A stretch of DNA of 60,404 nucleotides from Deltaproteobacteria bacterium (GTDB taxonomy: Bacteria; Desulfobacterota; Desulfuromonadia; Desulfuromonadales; JAAYDE01): positions 1-60,404 of the forward strand of contig JAAYDE010000048.1 in assembly GCA_012729375.1 (NCBI GenBank), in the 5' to 3' direction. Below, piece by piece: positions 17,387 through 25,428 of the stretch. Position numbers and translations under genes: made by a program. The notes beneath the pieces were generated by a model that worked only from the letters and a program-made list of their open reading frames with translations, searched no databases and had not been told where the DNA came from. How positions within the stretch are numbered: the first letter of the stretch is position 1; each line of letters opens with the position of its first letter.

Positions 17387-17932
17387 TCAGGTAAAGGTTT
17401 CGGCGGTTTCAAAAGCAGCGGCGGCCCGGTCCTTGGCGGAAAGGGCCGGGGCCCCCCGACAGGGCCAGTCAATGGACAGCGCCGGATCATTCCAGCGGAT
17501 GGAACGTTCATGCTCCGGCGCGTAAAAATCCGTCGCCTTGTAAAGGACCTCGGCCGTTTCGGACAACACCAGGAAACCATGGGCAAAGCCCTCGGGTATC
17601 CACAACTGGCGTCTGTTTTCCGCAGAAAGAGCGGCGCCGACCCATTTGCCGAAAGCCGGCGAACTCCGGCGCAGGTCCACCGCCACATCGAAGATCTCGC
17701 CGGCGACGCAACGCACCAGTTTTCCCTGGGCCTGCCTGATTTGGTAATGCAGTCCGCGAAGGACATTTTTTACGGACCGGGAATGGTTGTCCTGGACGAA
17801 GTCCCTTACCAGGCCCGTCGCCTCCTCGAACTCCCGCCGATTGAAGCTTTCAAAAAAAAACCCCCGGTCGTCGCCGAAAACGCGCGGTTCCAGAATCAAG
17901 ACATCTTTTATTTTGGTATTTATTACTTTCAT
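17387..17932 (-). CDS. rfbC: dTDP-4-dehydrorhamnose 3,5-epimerase
   Basis: A 181-residue cupin enzyme of the dTDP-L-rhamnose pathway; it epimerises C3 and C5 of dTDP-4-keto-6-deoxyglucose. The sequence has GFFFESFN, VQDNHSRSV, the catalytic-histidine block LRGLHYQ (His62) and IPEGFAHGF, all family hallmarks, and the length is normal. The start ATG at 17932 gives the canonical length; a longer frame upstream would overlap the four-helix-bundle gene. It supports rhamnose in the surface glycan, in keeping with the RgpF-like protein and the rhamnosyltransferase-like enzyme. The dehydratase and reductase genes (rfbB, rfbD) are not in the window. Confidence 0.95.
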   Translation of the reverse strand: MKVINTKIKDVLILEPRVFGDDRGFFFESFNRREFEEATGLVRDFVQDNHSRSVKNVLRGLHYQIRQAQGKLVRCVAGEIFDVAVDLRRSSPAFGKWVGAALSAENRRQLWIPEGFAHGFLVLSETAEVLYKATDFYAPEHERSIRWNDPALSIDWPCRGAPALSAKDRAAAAFETAETFT

Positions 17933-17999
17933 TGTGTTTTTGCTCGTGGCTCTTTTCCAGTGACGAATGGGAAGAATCCCATTCTCGAAGGCTTCGAAT

Positions 18000-18330
18000 T
18001 CAACCAAGCAACATATTTCTGATTTTTTTGACTTCAACTGACAATCCTTCTCCTTCACTCAAAAAAGAAAAATTTTTGGCTACCAGGAAGTGGGTTCCAG
18101 GTTCAGCGAGAGGACCTAAGGCAATGTAAAGAATTCTTACCAAGTCTTTTTTGGAATCCCGTGCCGCCCACTCAGCAATATTCGAAGGAATTGAAATTGC
18201 CGATCTTATCTGGCTGGCCAACCCATATATCTCCTCCGGCGGAAAATAATGACTCACAGCATAAAACAGCCATAATCAAATTGATGGCCCGCTTCCAGAT
18301 ATCAAGAACTTTATGGCTTCTCATGCCCAT
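18000..18330 (-). pseudogene. Four-helix-bundle (S23/IVP family) protein, frameshifted
   Basis: The 85 codons ending at 18000 encode EEIYGLASQIRSA, ISIPSNIAEWAAR and RILYIALGPLAE, the core of the four-helix-bundle family (pfam05635) often found in 23S intervening sequences or near surface-glycan genes. The matching N-terminus, MGMRSHKVLDIWKRA, is encoded just upstream from ATG at 18330 but in another frame. The frames would join if one T were removed from the TTTT run around 18261-18266 (minus-strand reading GTTTTATGC). So the gene carries a single-base insertion, or the sequence has an error at that site. The function of the family is unclear. It lies between rfbA and rfbC on the same strand. 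Confidence 0.78.
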
Positions 18331-18349
18331 CACTCGTCACTTGTCACTG
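18331..18349. repeat. Heptamer tandem repeat at the rfbA stop
   Basis: On the minus strand the rfbA stop codon is followed by GTGACAAGTGACGAGTGATG, that is degenerate GTGACNN heptamers. The array leads directly into the start of the four-helix-bundle gene. The same type of repeat occurs at 22615-22642 and 22749-22783. Confidence 0.65.
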
Positions 18350-19225
18350 TTTCTCTTCCAGCACATTCTCCAGATAGGTCCGGTAGGATGATTTCGGTAT
18401 GTCGGCGATGACTTCGGCGAAGCGTTCACGGGTCATGAATCCCTTGTTGAGGGCGATTTCTTCAAGGCAGGCGATCTTCAATCCCTGCCGCTTTTCCAGC
18501 GTGTAGATGAAATGGCTTGCTTCGAGGAGGCTGTCGTGAGTGCCGGTGTCGAGCCAGGCGATGCCCCGCCCGAGCTTTTCGACCCGGAGCCCACCGCGCC
18601 GCATGTACTCGCGATTGACGTCGGTGATTTCCAGCTCCCCCCGCGCCGACGGCCGTAGATTCCGGGCGATATCGACCACTTGGCGGTCGTAGAGGTAGAG
18701 GCCGGGGACGGCGTAATTCGATTTGGGCCGCTGCGGCTTCTCTTCGATGTCGAGGACCTTGCCGTCCCGGTCGAAGGCGACCACACCGTAGCGTTGGGGA
18801 TCCTTGACGGGATAGCCGAAGATCCAGGCGCCGCAGGTCAGGGACGCGGCGATCCGCTCCAGCCCTAGCCTGCCATGGAAAATATTGTCCCCCAGGATCA
18901 GGCAGACCGACTGGTTGCCGATGAACTCCTCGCCGACCAGAAAGGCCTGGGCGATCCCCTTGGGCTCATTTTGCACGGCATAGCTCAAGCGGATGCCGTA
19001 GCGGCTGCCGTCTCCCAACAGGGCCTCGAAGCGGGGCGTGTCCTGTGGCGTAGAGATGATAAGGATGTCATCGATTCCCGCCACCATAAGGGTGGACAGG
19101 GGATAGAAGATCATCGGCTTGTCATAAACCGGCTGCAATTGCTTGCTGGCCACCAGGGTCAGGGGATAGAGCCGGGTTCCGGCTCCCCCCGCCAGCACGA
19201 TTCCCTTGCGCACGCCTGAGGACAT
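18344..19225 (-). CDS. rfbA: Glucose-1-phosphate thymidylyltransferase
   Basis: A 293-residue nucleotidyltransferase that makes dTDP-glucose from dTTP and glucose-1-phosphate, the first step of dTDP-rhamnose synthesis. The N-terminal [16 protein letters not shown] pyrophosphorylase signature, [17 protein letters not shown] and [18 protein letters not shown] are all diagnostic of RfbA/RmlA, and the length is normal. ATG at 19225 has CAGGAG 9 nt upstream; a TTG three codons earlier is possible. It is the first rhamnose gene of the minus-strand cluster and probably heads it, with about 210 nt of non-coding DNA upstream. Confidence 0.96.
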   Translation of the reverse strand: MSSGVRKGIVLAGGAGTRLYPLTLVASKQLQPVYDKPMIFYPLSTLMVAGIDDILIISTPQDTPRFEALLGDGSRYGIRLSYAVQNEPKGIAQAFLVGEEFIGNQSVCLILGDNIFHGRLGLERIAASLTCGAWIFGYPVKDPQRYGVVAFDRDGKVLDIEEKPQRPKSNYAVPGLYLYDRQVVDIARNLRPSARGELEITDVNREYMRRGGLRVEKLGRGIAWLDTGTHDSLLEASHFIYTLEKRQGLKIACLEEIALNKGFMTRERFAEVIADIPKSSYRTYLENVLEEKQ

Positions 19226-19435
19226 ATCGTTCAACTCCTGTTTTTTTCGGTTCCCTGCTTAGCCATTCTTTCCAGTCGGCGGGGTTGGGGCGGAGAAAAC
19301 GTCGGCGCCCCTCCCCGGCCCTCGTCACAATGAAAAACCTCGCGAACAAACGGCGGTATCAAAGTTTTTTTAAACTGAAACGACCGTTCTCTTCCATCCA
19401 ATTACCACTCTGCCGGCAAATCGTTCCGGCATGGA

Positions 19436-20713
19436 TCAGGCGCCGGCCTGTTGCAGCGCCGCCACCATGACCTCACAGAGACGGCCCAGGTCGTCGCCGC
19501 CGATGATGTAGGGAGGCATCAGATAAACCAGCCTGCCAAAGGGACGGATCCAGACGCCATGATCGACGCAGAAGGCCTGGAAGGGTTCCACGTCCACCGC
19601 CTCCTTCATCTCGACGACGCCGATGGCGCCGAGCCCCCGCACATCGGCGACACCGGCAAGGCTGCGGGCCGGCTCGAGTCCGGCCTTGAGGCCTTCTTCG
19701 ATACGGCGGATTTTGACCGGCCAGTCTTCGCAAAGCAGCAGGTCGATGTTGGCGTTGGCCGCGGCGCAGGCCAGGGGGTTGGCCATGAAGGTCGGGCCGT
19801 GCATGAAGACGCCGCCGGCGGAAGAGATCCCTTCCGCCACTTTTGATGTGGCCAGGGTGGCCGCCAGGGTCAGATAACCGCCGGTCAGGGCTTTGCCGAG
19901 ACACAGGATGTCGGGGGAAATTCCGGCCCACTCGCAGGCGAAGAGCTTTCCCGTGCGCCCGAAGCCGGTGGCTATCTCGTCGAGGATCAAAAGGACCTGA
20001 TGGCAGTCGCAGAGTTCGCGCACGCCGCTCAGATAAGCGGGATGGTAGAACCACATCCCCCCCGCCCCCTGCACCACCGGCTCGAGAATGACGGCGGCGA
20101 CCTCCCCTTCATGTTTCACGATCAGGCGGCGGAAATCGTCCAGGCAGGCAGGATCGAAGGGGGCGTCGAAACGGCACGAAGGGCGCTCGGCGAAGAGCTG
20201 CTTCGGCAGTACCCCCCGGAAAAGGTGGTGCATTCCGGTCACCGGATCGCAGACAGACATGGCGGCAAAGGTGTCGCCATGGTAGCCGCCGCGCACCGTC
20301 AACAGCCTCTTTTTCCGCGGACGGCCGGCGGCCTGCCAGTATTGAAGGGCCATCTTGATGGCCACCTCCACCGAAACCGACCCCGAATCGCAGAAAAAGA
20401 TATGCCGCAGAGAGCGGGGCACGATGTCCAGCAGGCGCTTCGCCAGGGTCACGGCCGGCTCGTGGGTGATGCCGCCGAACATGACATGGGCCATGTTGCC
20501 GAGCTGTTTTTCCAGGGCGGCGTTGAGGGCCGGTTGATTGTAGCCGTGGATGGCGCACCACCAGGAGGACATGCCGTCGATGAGCTCGCGGCCGTCGGCG
20601 AGGCGCAGGCGCACGCCGGCGGCGCCGGCGATAGGGTAGGCGCGCAGGGGTTTGAGGGCCGAGGTGTAGGGGTGCCAGAGATGGGCGCGGTCGAATTCGA
20701 GCAGGTCGTTCAT
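19436..20713 (-). CDS. bioA: Adenosylmethionine-8-amino-7-oxononanoate aminotransferase
   Basis: A 425-residue class III PLP aminotransferase that converts KAPA to DAPA in biotin synthesis with SAM as amino donor. The sequence shows [21 protein letters not shown], the [14 protein letters not shown] block, the [12 protein letters not shown] loop and [15 protein letters not shown], whose lysine binds PLP. These are BioA rather than ornithine or GABA aminotransferase features. The ATG at 20713 overlaps the bioD stop by four bases (ATGA). Confidence 0.96.
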   Translation of the reverse strand: MNDLLEFDRAHLWHPYTSALKPLRAYPIAGAAGVRLRLADGRELIDGMSSWWCAIHGYNQPALNAALEKQLGNMAHVMFGGITHEPAVTLAKRLLDIVPRSLRHIFFCDSGSVSVEVAIKMALQYWQAAGRPRKKRLLTVRGGYHGDTFAAMSVCDPVTGMHHLFRGVLPKQLFAERPSCRFDAPFDPACLDDFRRLIVKHEGEVAAVILEPVVQGAGGMWFYHPAYLSGVRELCDCHQVLLILDEIATGFGRTGKLFACEWAGISPDILCLGKALTGGYLTLAATLATSKVAEGISSAGGVFMHGPTFMANPLACAAANANIDLLLCEDWPVKIRRIEEGLKAGLEPARSLAGVADVRGLGAIGVVEMKEAVDVEPFQAFCVDHGVWIRPFGRLVYLMPPYIIGGDDLGRLCEVMVAALQQAGA

Positions 20714-21417
20714 ACCACTTGCCGCAGAGAAGCGTCGAGGACCTCCCAATGCTTCCGGTTATCAGGCGAAAAATTTGGAATATACGGCATCTCGGCCACA
20801 ATGGCAACCTGTCCCAGAGAACGGATGGTCTCCCGGTTATCGTTGCGGATCAACCTTTCCATGTTATCGGCCGCCGGTGTGGTGTTGTTGAGAATGACGC
20901 CGGAAAGAGGGAGACCGGCACCACGGATGGCGGCCAGGGAGAGGAGGGTGTGGTTGATCACCCCCAGCCGGTTGTCGGCCACCAGCAGCAGCGGCAAACC
21001 GAGTCGGCCGGCAAGGTCGAGCATGGTTTTGTCCCCACGGATCGGCACTAGGAGACCGCCGGCCCCTTCCACGAGGACGAAATCACCGCCTTCGCTCCGC
21101 CGCCCGATCTCCTCGGCCAGGGACTCCAGGTCGATATCGATTCCGGCCAGGCGCGCCGCCAGATGGGGAGAGCAAGGAGCTGCGAGGCGACAGGGGCAGA
21201 ACAGATCGGGCATGGGCATTACATCGGCAAGGGCCATTTTCCACAGTTCCGGATCGGGAGCAAACCATTCGCCCCGGATCTCCTCGCAGCCGGTCTGCAC
21301 CGGCTTCACTCCCAGCACCCGGCCGCGCCGCGCCAGACGCCGCAGCAGGGCCGCCATAACCACGCTCTTGCCGACACCGGTACCGGTGCCGGTGATGAAA
21401 AAACCCTTTGTTTTCAT
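20710..21417 (-). CDS. bioD: Dethiobiotin synthetase
   Basis: A 235-residue ATP-dependent carboxylase that closes the ureido ring of dethiobiotin from DAPA and CO2. The P-loop GTGTGVGKS is at residues 9-17; VKPVQTG, the [12 protein letters not shown] block and [16 protein letters not shown] match the family. It is translationally coupled to bioA downstream, and the two genes act in consecutive steps. No bioB or bioF lies nearby. Confidence 0.96.
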   Translation of the reverse strand: MKTKGFFITGTGTGVGKSVVMAALLRRLARRGRVLGVKPVQTGCEEIRGEWFAPDPELWKMALADVMPMPDLFCPCRLAAPCSPHLAARLAGIDIDLESLAEEIGRRSEGGDFVLVEGAGGLLVPIRGDKTMLDLAGRLGLPLLLVADNRLGVINHTLLSLAAIRGAGLPLSGVILNNTTPAADNMERLIRNDNRETIRSLGQVAIVAEMPYIPNFSPDNRKHWEVLDASLRQVV

Positions 21418-21617
21418 AAAAGTGACAGGGTGCTCGTGGACGGGAACTCCCGGTTCGTGGAAAAAAATCCAGAGACAATAAGATGTTCAAAAATTTTCTT
21501 TGTGCCCTCTGTGGTAAAAGCTTTTGATTTCAGATTTTGCCCCTTATCCCCTGTGCTTCTTTTGTCCCTGTCGAGCAGGTTTACCGATTCCCGCCAGGGG
21601 TTGATCTTTTCACTGTT
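21418..21617. other. Non-coding stretch with a CACAGAGG-type spacer motif
   Basis: A 200-nt gap between cysK and bioD on the same strand. On the minus strand it holds ACCACAGAGGGCACAAAGAA at about 21496-21516, resembling the dispersed ACCACAGAGG-type spacer words seen in several deltaproteobacterial genomes (recollection, not a search). No gene or clear terminator seen. Confidence 0.4.
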
Positions 21618-22595
21618 TCACATCCCCGTTTTCGGGTCGAACAACCCTTCGAAGAGGGCGCTGGAGAGATAACGTTCCGCCGAATCGGGTAAAATGACGA
21701 CGATGGTTCTGCCGGCGAACTCATCCTCGGCGGCCAGGCGCATGGCGGCGGCCAGGGCGGCCCCGGAAGAGATGCCGGCCAGAATCCCCTCCTCACGGGC
21801 CAGCCGGCGGGCATATTCCAGGGCCTCGTCGCCGCCGATCCGCTCCACCCGGTCGACCAGGGAAAGATCGAGATTGCCGGGGATGAAACCGGCACCGATC
21901 CCCTGAATCTTGTGCGGTCCGGGGACCAGCTTCTCCCTTTTTAGCTGCTGACTGATGACCGGACTCTCCAAAGGTTCCACCGCCACGCTGACGACCCTTT
22001 TTCCCTTCTGGATCTTGAGAAAACGGCTGATGCCGCTCAGGGTGCCGCCGGTGCCGACCCCCGCCACCACGGCATCCACCTCGCCATCGGTATCCCGCCA
22101 GATCTCCGGGCCGGTAGTCGCCTCATGGATGGCCGGATTGGCGGGGTTGGAAAACTGCTGGGGAAGAAAATACCGCTGCGGATCGGAACCGGCGATTTCT
22201 TCGGCCGTGTCCACCGCGCCCCGCATCCCCAGAGCGCCGTCGGTGAGGATGAGATTGGCGCCGAAGGCCTTGAGCAGCTTGCGCCGCTCGACGCTCATCG
22301 TCTCCGGCATGGTCAGGGTCAGCCGGTAGCCGCGGGCGGCGGCGACAAAGGCGAGGGCGATGCCGGTGTTGCCGCTGGTCGGCTCGACCATCTCCACCCC
22401 CGGTTTGAGCAGCCCTTTCTTCTCGGCGTCCCAGATCAGTGCGGCGCCGACCCGGCACTTGACCGAATAGGCGGGGTTGCGCCCTTCCGTCTTGGCCAGC
22501 AGGATCGCTTTCACCCCCTGAGGGATGCGGTTGAGGCGCACCAGAGGCGTGTTGCCGATGGTCAGGCTGTTGTCGTTGAAATAGGTTGGGGGCAT
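21618..22595 (-). CDS. cysK: Cysteine synthase (O-acetylserine sulfhydrylase)
   Basis: A 325-residue fold-type II PLP enzyme that makes cysteine from O-acetylserine and sulfide. The start [16 protein letters not shown], the lysine block [12 protein letters not shown], the [10 protein letters not shown] phosphate/substrate loop, [16 protein letters not shown] and the SSGAALAA loop are present. Length and motifs match CysK rather than cystathionine beta-synthase. It lies downstream of metY and the Rrf2 gene on the same strand, forming a sulfur-assimilation group, although 192 nt of repeat-rich DNA separate it from metY. Confidence 0.95.
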   Translation of the reverse strand: MPPTYFNDNSLTIGNTPLVRLNRIPQGVKAILLAKTEGRNPAYSVKCRVGAALIWDAEKKGLLKPGVEMVEPTSGNTGIALAFVAAARGYRLTLTMPETMSVERRKLLKAFGANLILTDGALGMRGAVDTAEEIAGSDPQRYFLPQQFSNPANPAIHEATTGPEIWRDTDGEVDAVVAGVGTGGTLSGISRFLKIQKGKRVVSVAVEPLESPVISQQLKREKLVPGPHKIQGIGAGFIPGNLDLSLVDRVERIGGDEALEYARRLAREEGILAGISSGAALAAAMRLAAEDEFAGRTIVVILPDSAERYLSSALFEGLFDPKTGM

Positions 22596-22614
22596 GGGGT
22601 TGCCTTTCTTTTGA

Positions 22615-22642
22615 GTGACTGGTGACTGGTGACTGGTGACTG
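22615..22642. repeat. Four perfect tandem GTGACTG heptamers
   Basis: GTGACTG occurs four times in a row without mismatch, 20 nt upstream of the cysK start codon. A degenerate inverted copy lies at 22749-22783, so the pair brackets an AT-rich stretch of about 105 nt. Confidence 0.85.
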
Positions 22643-22748
22643 TGAAAGTATAATAAATTTATACACTTATAGTATATCAATGGTTCTTTGCAGCATAATG
22701 CTAAAAACTTAAAACCTTCTACTTAACACTGATTTTTCCTTTGATTTT

Positions 22749-22783
22749 CACCAATCACCAGTTACCAGTCATCAGTTACCAAA
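22749..22783. repeat. Degenerate inverted copy of the heptamer repeat
   Basis: The plus-strand sequence contains CACCAGTTACCAGTCATCAG, which on the minus strand reads as degenerate GTGACTG-type units. It lies directly after the metY stop codon. With 22615-22642 it could form an imperfect long stem around the AT-rich interval. Confidence 0.65.
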
Positions 22784-22787
22784 TGGA

Positions 22788-24077
22788 TCAAAAAACCGCC
22801 AGCGCCTGATCAATATCCTCCAGGATATCCTCGATCGACTCCAGGCCGATGGAAAGCCGCACCAGTTCCGGCATCAGCCCCCCCGCCTTCTGATCGGCCT
22901 CGCTGAGCTGGGAATGGGAGGTGCTGGCCGGGTGCAGGGCCAGGCTCTTGGCGTCGCCGACATTGGCCAGGTGGGAGAAAAGCTGCAGGCGGTTGATGAA
23001 GCTTTTGCTCGCCTCGTATCCTCCCTGGGCGCCGAAAACAACCATACCGCCGAAGCCTTTTTTGAGGTATTTGCAGGCCACCTCATGAGCGGGATCCTGT
23101 TCCAGCCCCGGATAACGGACCCAGGCCACTCGGGGATGTTTCTCCAGATGGCGGGCCACGGCCAGGGCGTTTTCACAGTGACGCTCCATGCGCAGCGGCA
23201 GGGTTTCGATCCCCTGAAGGAACATCCAGGCATTGTCCGGAGCGATGCAGGCGCCCAGGTTGCGCAGCGGCACCAGCCGCAGGCGCAGGTCAAAGGCCTG
23301 TCCGTTGAGCTCGTCGAAATCATGGGCGTAGCGCACCCCGTGGTAGCTTTCATCGGGGCGGTTGTAGAGGGTGAATTTAGGATCGGTCCAGTCGAATTTC
23401 CCCGCATCGACGACGATGCCGCCGATGGCGGTGCCGTGCCCGCCCAGCCATTTGGTCAGCGAATGGACCACGATATCGGCGCCGTACTCGATGGGACGCA
23501 GCAGATAGGGGGTGGTGAAGGTGGAATCGACGATCAGCGGCAGATGGTGTTTGCGGGCGATTGCAGTTACCCCTTCGATGTCGGTGACGCCCAAAGCCGG
23601 GTTGCCGATGGTTTCCATGAAAAAGGCGCGGGTGCGCTCGGTGACCGCCCGGTCGAACTCCGCCACGTTGGTCGGATCGACGAAACGGGTGTGGATACCG
23701 AACTGGGGCAGGATGTCCTTGAACATGGTATAGGTACCGCCGTAGAGATTGTTGGCCGAAACCAGTTCGTCACCGGCCTCGAGAATATTGATGACGGCGT
23801 AGAAGATGGCCGAAGTACCCGAGGAAAGGGCCACCGCCGCCGCGGCGCCTTCCAGGGCGGCCACGCGCTTTTCGAGAACACCCTGAGTGGGATTGCCGAG
23901 GCGGGTGTAGATATTACCCGCCTCCTTGAGGGCAAAGAGATTGGCCGCGTGGTCGGTGTCGCGGAAGACAAAGGAACAGGTGCGGCAGACCGGCACGGCG
24001 CGGGCCAGGGTTCCGGGATCGGGTTCCTGGCCGGCGTGCAGGGCCAGAGTCGCAAAGCCGTAGGGTTTCTTGGCCAT
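22788..24077 (-). CDS. metY: O-acetylhomoserine aminocarboxypropyltransferase (sulfhydrylase)
   Basis: A 429-residue Cys/Met-metabolism PLP enzyme, making homocysteine from O-acetylhomoserine and sulfide. The sequence has FATLALHAGQEPDP, YTRLGNPTQGVLEKRVAALEG, the VVHSLTKWLGGHGTAIGG block with the PLP lysine, and FSHLANVGDAKSLALHPAST. Length (about 430) and the late insertion fit MetY rather than MetB/MetC (about 390). ATG at 24077 has AGGAG 7 nt upstream; the ATG at 24083 lies too close to that site. It follows the Rrf2 gene by 12 nt and is surely co-transcribed with it. Confidence 0.94.
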   Translation of the reverse strand: MAKKPYGFATLALHAGQEPDPGTLARAVPVCRTCSFVFRDTDHAANLFALKEAGNIYTRLGNPTQGVLEKRVAALEGAAAAVALSSGTSAIFYAVINILEAGDELVSANNLYGGTYTMFKDILPQFGIHTRFVDPTNVAEFDRAVTERTRAFFMETIGNPALGVTDIEGVTAIARKHHLPLIVDSTFTTPYLLRPIEYGADIVVHSLTKWLGGHGTAIGGIVVDAGKFDWTDPKFTLYNRPDESYHGVRYAHDFDELNGQAFDLRLRLVPLRNLGACIAPDNAWMFLQGIETLPLRMERHCENALAVARHLEKHPRVAWVRYPGLEQDPAHEVACKYLKKGFGGMVVFGAQGGYEASKSFINRLQLFSHLANVGDAKSLALHPASTSHSQLSEADQKAGGLMPELVRLSIGLESIEDILEDIDQALAVF

Positions 24078-24089
24078 GATCATTCTCCT

Positions 24090-24545
24090 TTAGATTTCGT
24101 AAGTGTAACTGCCCTGAGATACTCTCAATTCCTGCTCGCGGCGGAGGATGTCGGCAAAAGTCAGGTGGTCGACGATGGCCGTCACGGCGGCGGTGACTTC
24201 CACCCATATCTCCCGGAAAACACAGCTGCCGATATCGGCGCAGCAGGGAACCGGCGGCGTCTTGGCGCAGGCGATGGGCTCGATATCCCCTTCGATGAGC
24301 CGCACCACCTCACCCAGGACGATCTCGCCGGGAGGCTTGCGAAGGAAAAACCCGCCGCCGATACCGCGCCGACTGTCGACCAGGCCGGCCCCTTTCAGAA
24401 TCAACATGATCTGTTCCAGAAACTTGCGGGGGATGTCGTTGGCCGCGGCGATTTCGCTGATGGGGACGACATCCCCACCAGCGAAATGTCTGGCCAGATG
24501 AAGGAGGGCCTTCAGCGCGTAATCCCCTTTGTAGGTGATCTTCAT
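24090..24545 (-). CDS. Rrf2 family transcriptional regulator (probable cysteine/sulfur sensor)
   Basis: A 151-residue protein with the Rrf2 winged helix at residues about 1-70 (KITYKGDYALKALLHLA, then IPRKFLEQIMLILKGAGLV and SRRGIGGGFFLRKPP). A cysteine cluster near 95-110 (IACAKTPPVPCCADIGSC) is of the kind that binds an Fe-S cluster in IscR-type members. CymR, another branch, senses cysteine synthase. Because metY and cysK follow, control of sulfur assimilation is the likely job. A near-perfect palindrome at 24566-24581 overlaps its leader and could be the autoregulatory site. Confidence 0.92.
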   Translation of the reverse strand: MKITYKGDYALKALLHLARHFAGGDVVPISEIAAANDIPRKFLEQIMLILKGAGLVDSRRGIGGGFFLRKPPGEIVLGEVVRLIEGDIEPIACAKTPPVPCCADIGSCVFREIWVEVTAAVTAIVDHLTFADILRREQELRVSQGSYTYEI

Positions 24546-24855
24546 TCCTTACCAGTCTCCTATAAATCACATCGATTTGATAGTCATCAGGCGGAAAAAA
24601 ATCCAAATGTCAATAAGGATTCCCGGGTGGCGATCGCCCACCCCGACAAATATTGGCGGACAGCCGCCATCGGTCTCCAGCTTCGCCTCGCACCCCTTCT
24701 TACTTTTTGCTCGCCTAGCAGCTGGAATTTTTTGCTTTGCCGTCAATCTTGCTAAATTTAGCCGTCTCCTTGGCGACAGCCTTCTGGCTGCGTCAACAAT
24801 GGGGTTGGGAAGGCCAAAGGTAAAAGGATTTTCTTCCCCCCTTTTCCTCTGCCAG
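24546..24855. other. 310-nt intergenic stretch, no supported gene
   Basis: This separates the Rrf2 gene from the cyclic-nucleotide-binding gene. It contains the Rrf2 leader and palindrome (24566-24581). Further right, open frames on both strands cover about 24600-24850, but neither has a ribosome site or a recognisable domain; the predicted proteins look like GC-shadow or a dispersed repeat. No terminator seen. Confidence 0.5.
24566..24581. promoter_or_regulatory. Near-perfect palindrome upstream of the Rrf2 gene (candidate operator)
   Basis: The 16-mer ATCACATCGATTTGAT has a single mismatched pair about its ATCGAT centre. It ends 20 nt before the Rrf2 start codon. Rrf2 proteins bind as dimers to such palindromes and often repress themselves, so this is a good candidate for autoregulation of the regulator-metY group. 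Inference from position and symmetry. Confidence 0.6.
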
Positions 24856-25383
24856 CTAAAAAATCGCCGCGATCCGTTCATAAGACGTGCGCAGACGAGT
24901 GGCCAGCAACTGGAGCAGTCCTCGGGTGACGCGCTCGCCCACCTTGGGGGCTTCGTTGGCCAGGGCGCTGAAATTCTTCCGCGGCAGCAGAACCACTTCC
25001 GCGTCGGTCATGGCTCGGGCCGTCATGGGCCGGGGCCGGTCGTCGACAAATTCGATCTCCCCGACCAGGGTCACCGGGCTGAAAACTCCGACGACCACCT
25101 GCTTGCCGGCGATTTCCGTCTCCTTCATCAGGCTCACCCGGCCGGACAGGATCAGTGCCAGAGACACATCCTCTTCTCCCTCCTCCCAGATTACATCCCC
25201 GGCGGCGTACCTTTTCAGAGTAAGATACTTCAGCACCAACTCCATCTGCGGCTCGCTCAGCAAATCCTCCAGGATCAGCCGGGCATCTTCGGAGAGAACC
25301 CCTTCATCCCGTGAGGTTATCAAAGAACCGGCGGCGTTTCTGAAACTGAGCGTTGGTTTGTCAAAAAGCTCTTCTTTTTTCAC
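24856..25383 (-). CDS. Cyclic nucleotide-binding domain protein without DNA-binding domain
   Basis: A 175-residue protein. Residues about 45-160 have the cNMP-binding beta-roll: VLKYLTLKRYAAGDVIWEEGEE, LALILSGRVSLMKE, LVGEIEFVDDRPRPMTARAMTD. No helix-turn-helix follows, so it is not a Crp-type regulator by itself; it could bind a nucleotide or act as a scaffold. GTG at 25383 has GGGAGAG 6 nt upstream; a TTG seven codons earlier would give a longer protein. It lies 45 nt downstream of the ABC-2 permease gene, which suggests co-transcription and a link to the export block. Confidence 0.82.
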   Translation of the reverse strand: MKKEELFDKPTLSFRNAAGSLITSRDEGVLSEDARLILEDLLSEPQMELVLKYLTLKRYAAGDVIWEEGEEDVSLALILSGRVSLMKETEIAGKQVVVGVFSPVTLVGEIEFVDDRPRPMTARAMTDAEVVLLPRKNFSALANEAPKVGERVTRGLLQLLATRLRTSYERIAAIF

Positions 25384-25428
25384 CAAAAACTCTCCCAGGG
25401 TCAAAGGATGGAACCAATCGCAAGTTTT

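Noticed and set aside
22615..22783. Repeat arrays read as a CRISPR
   Set aside because: The units are only seven bases, directly abutting, with no spacers of regular size and no cas genes.
22914..24755. A 613-codon plus-strand frame opposite metY and the Rrf2 gene
   Set aside because: Same mirror effect; both opposite genes have diagnostic motifs.
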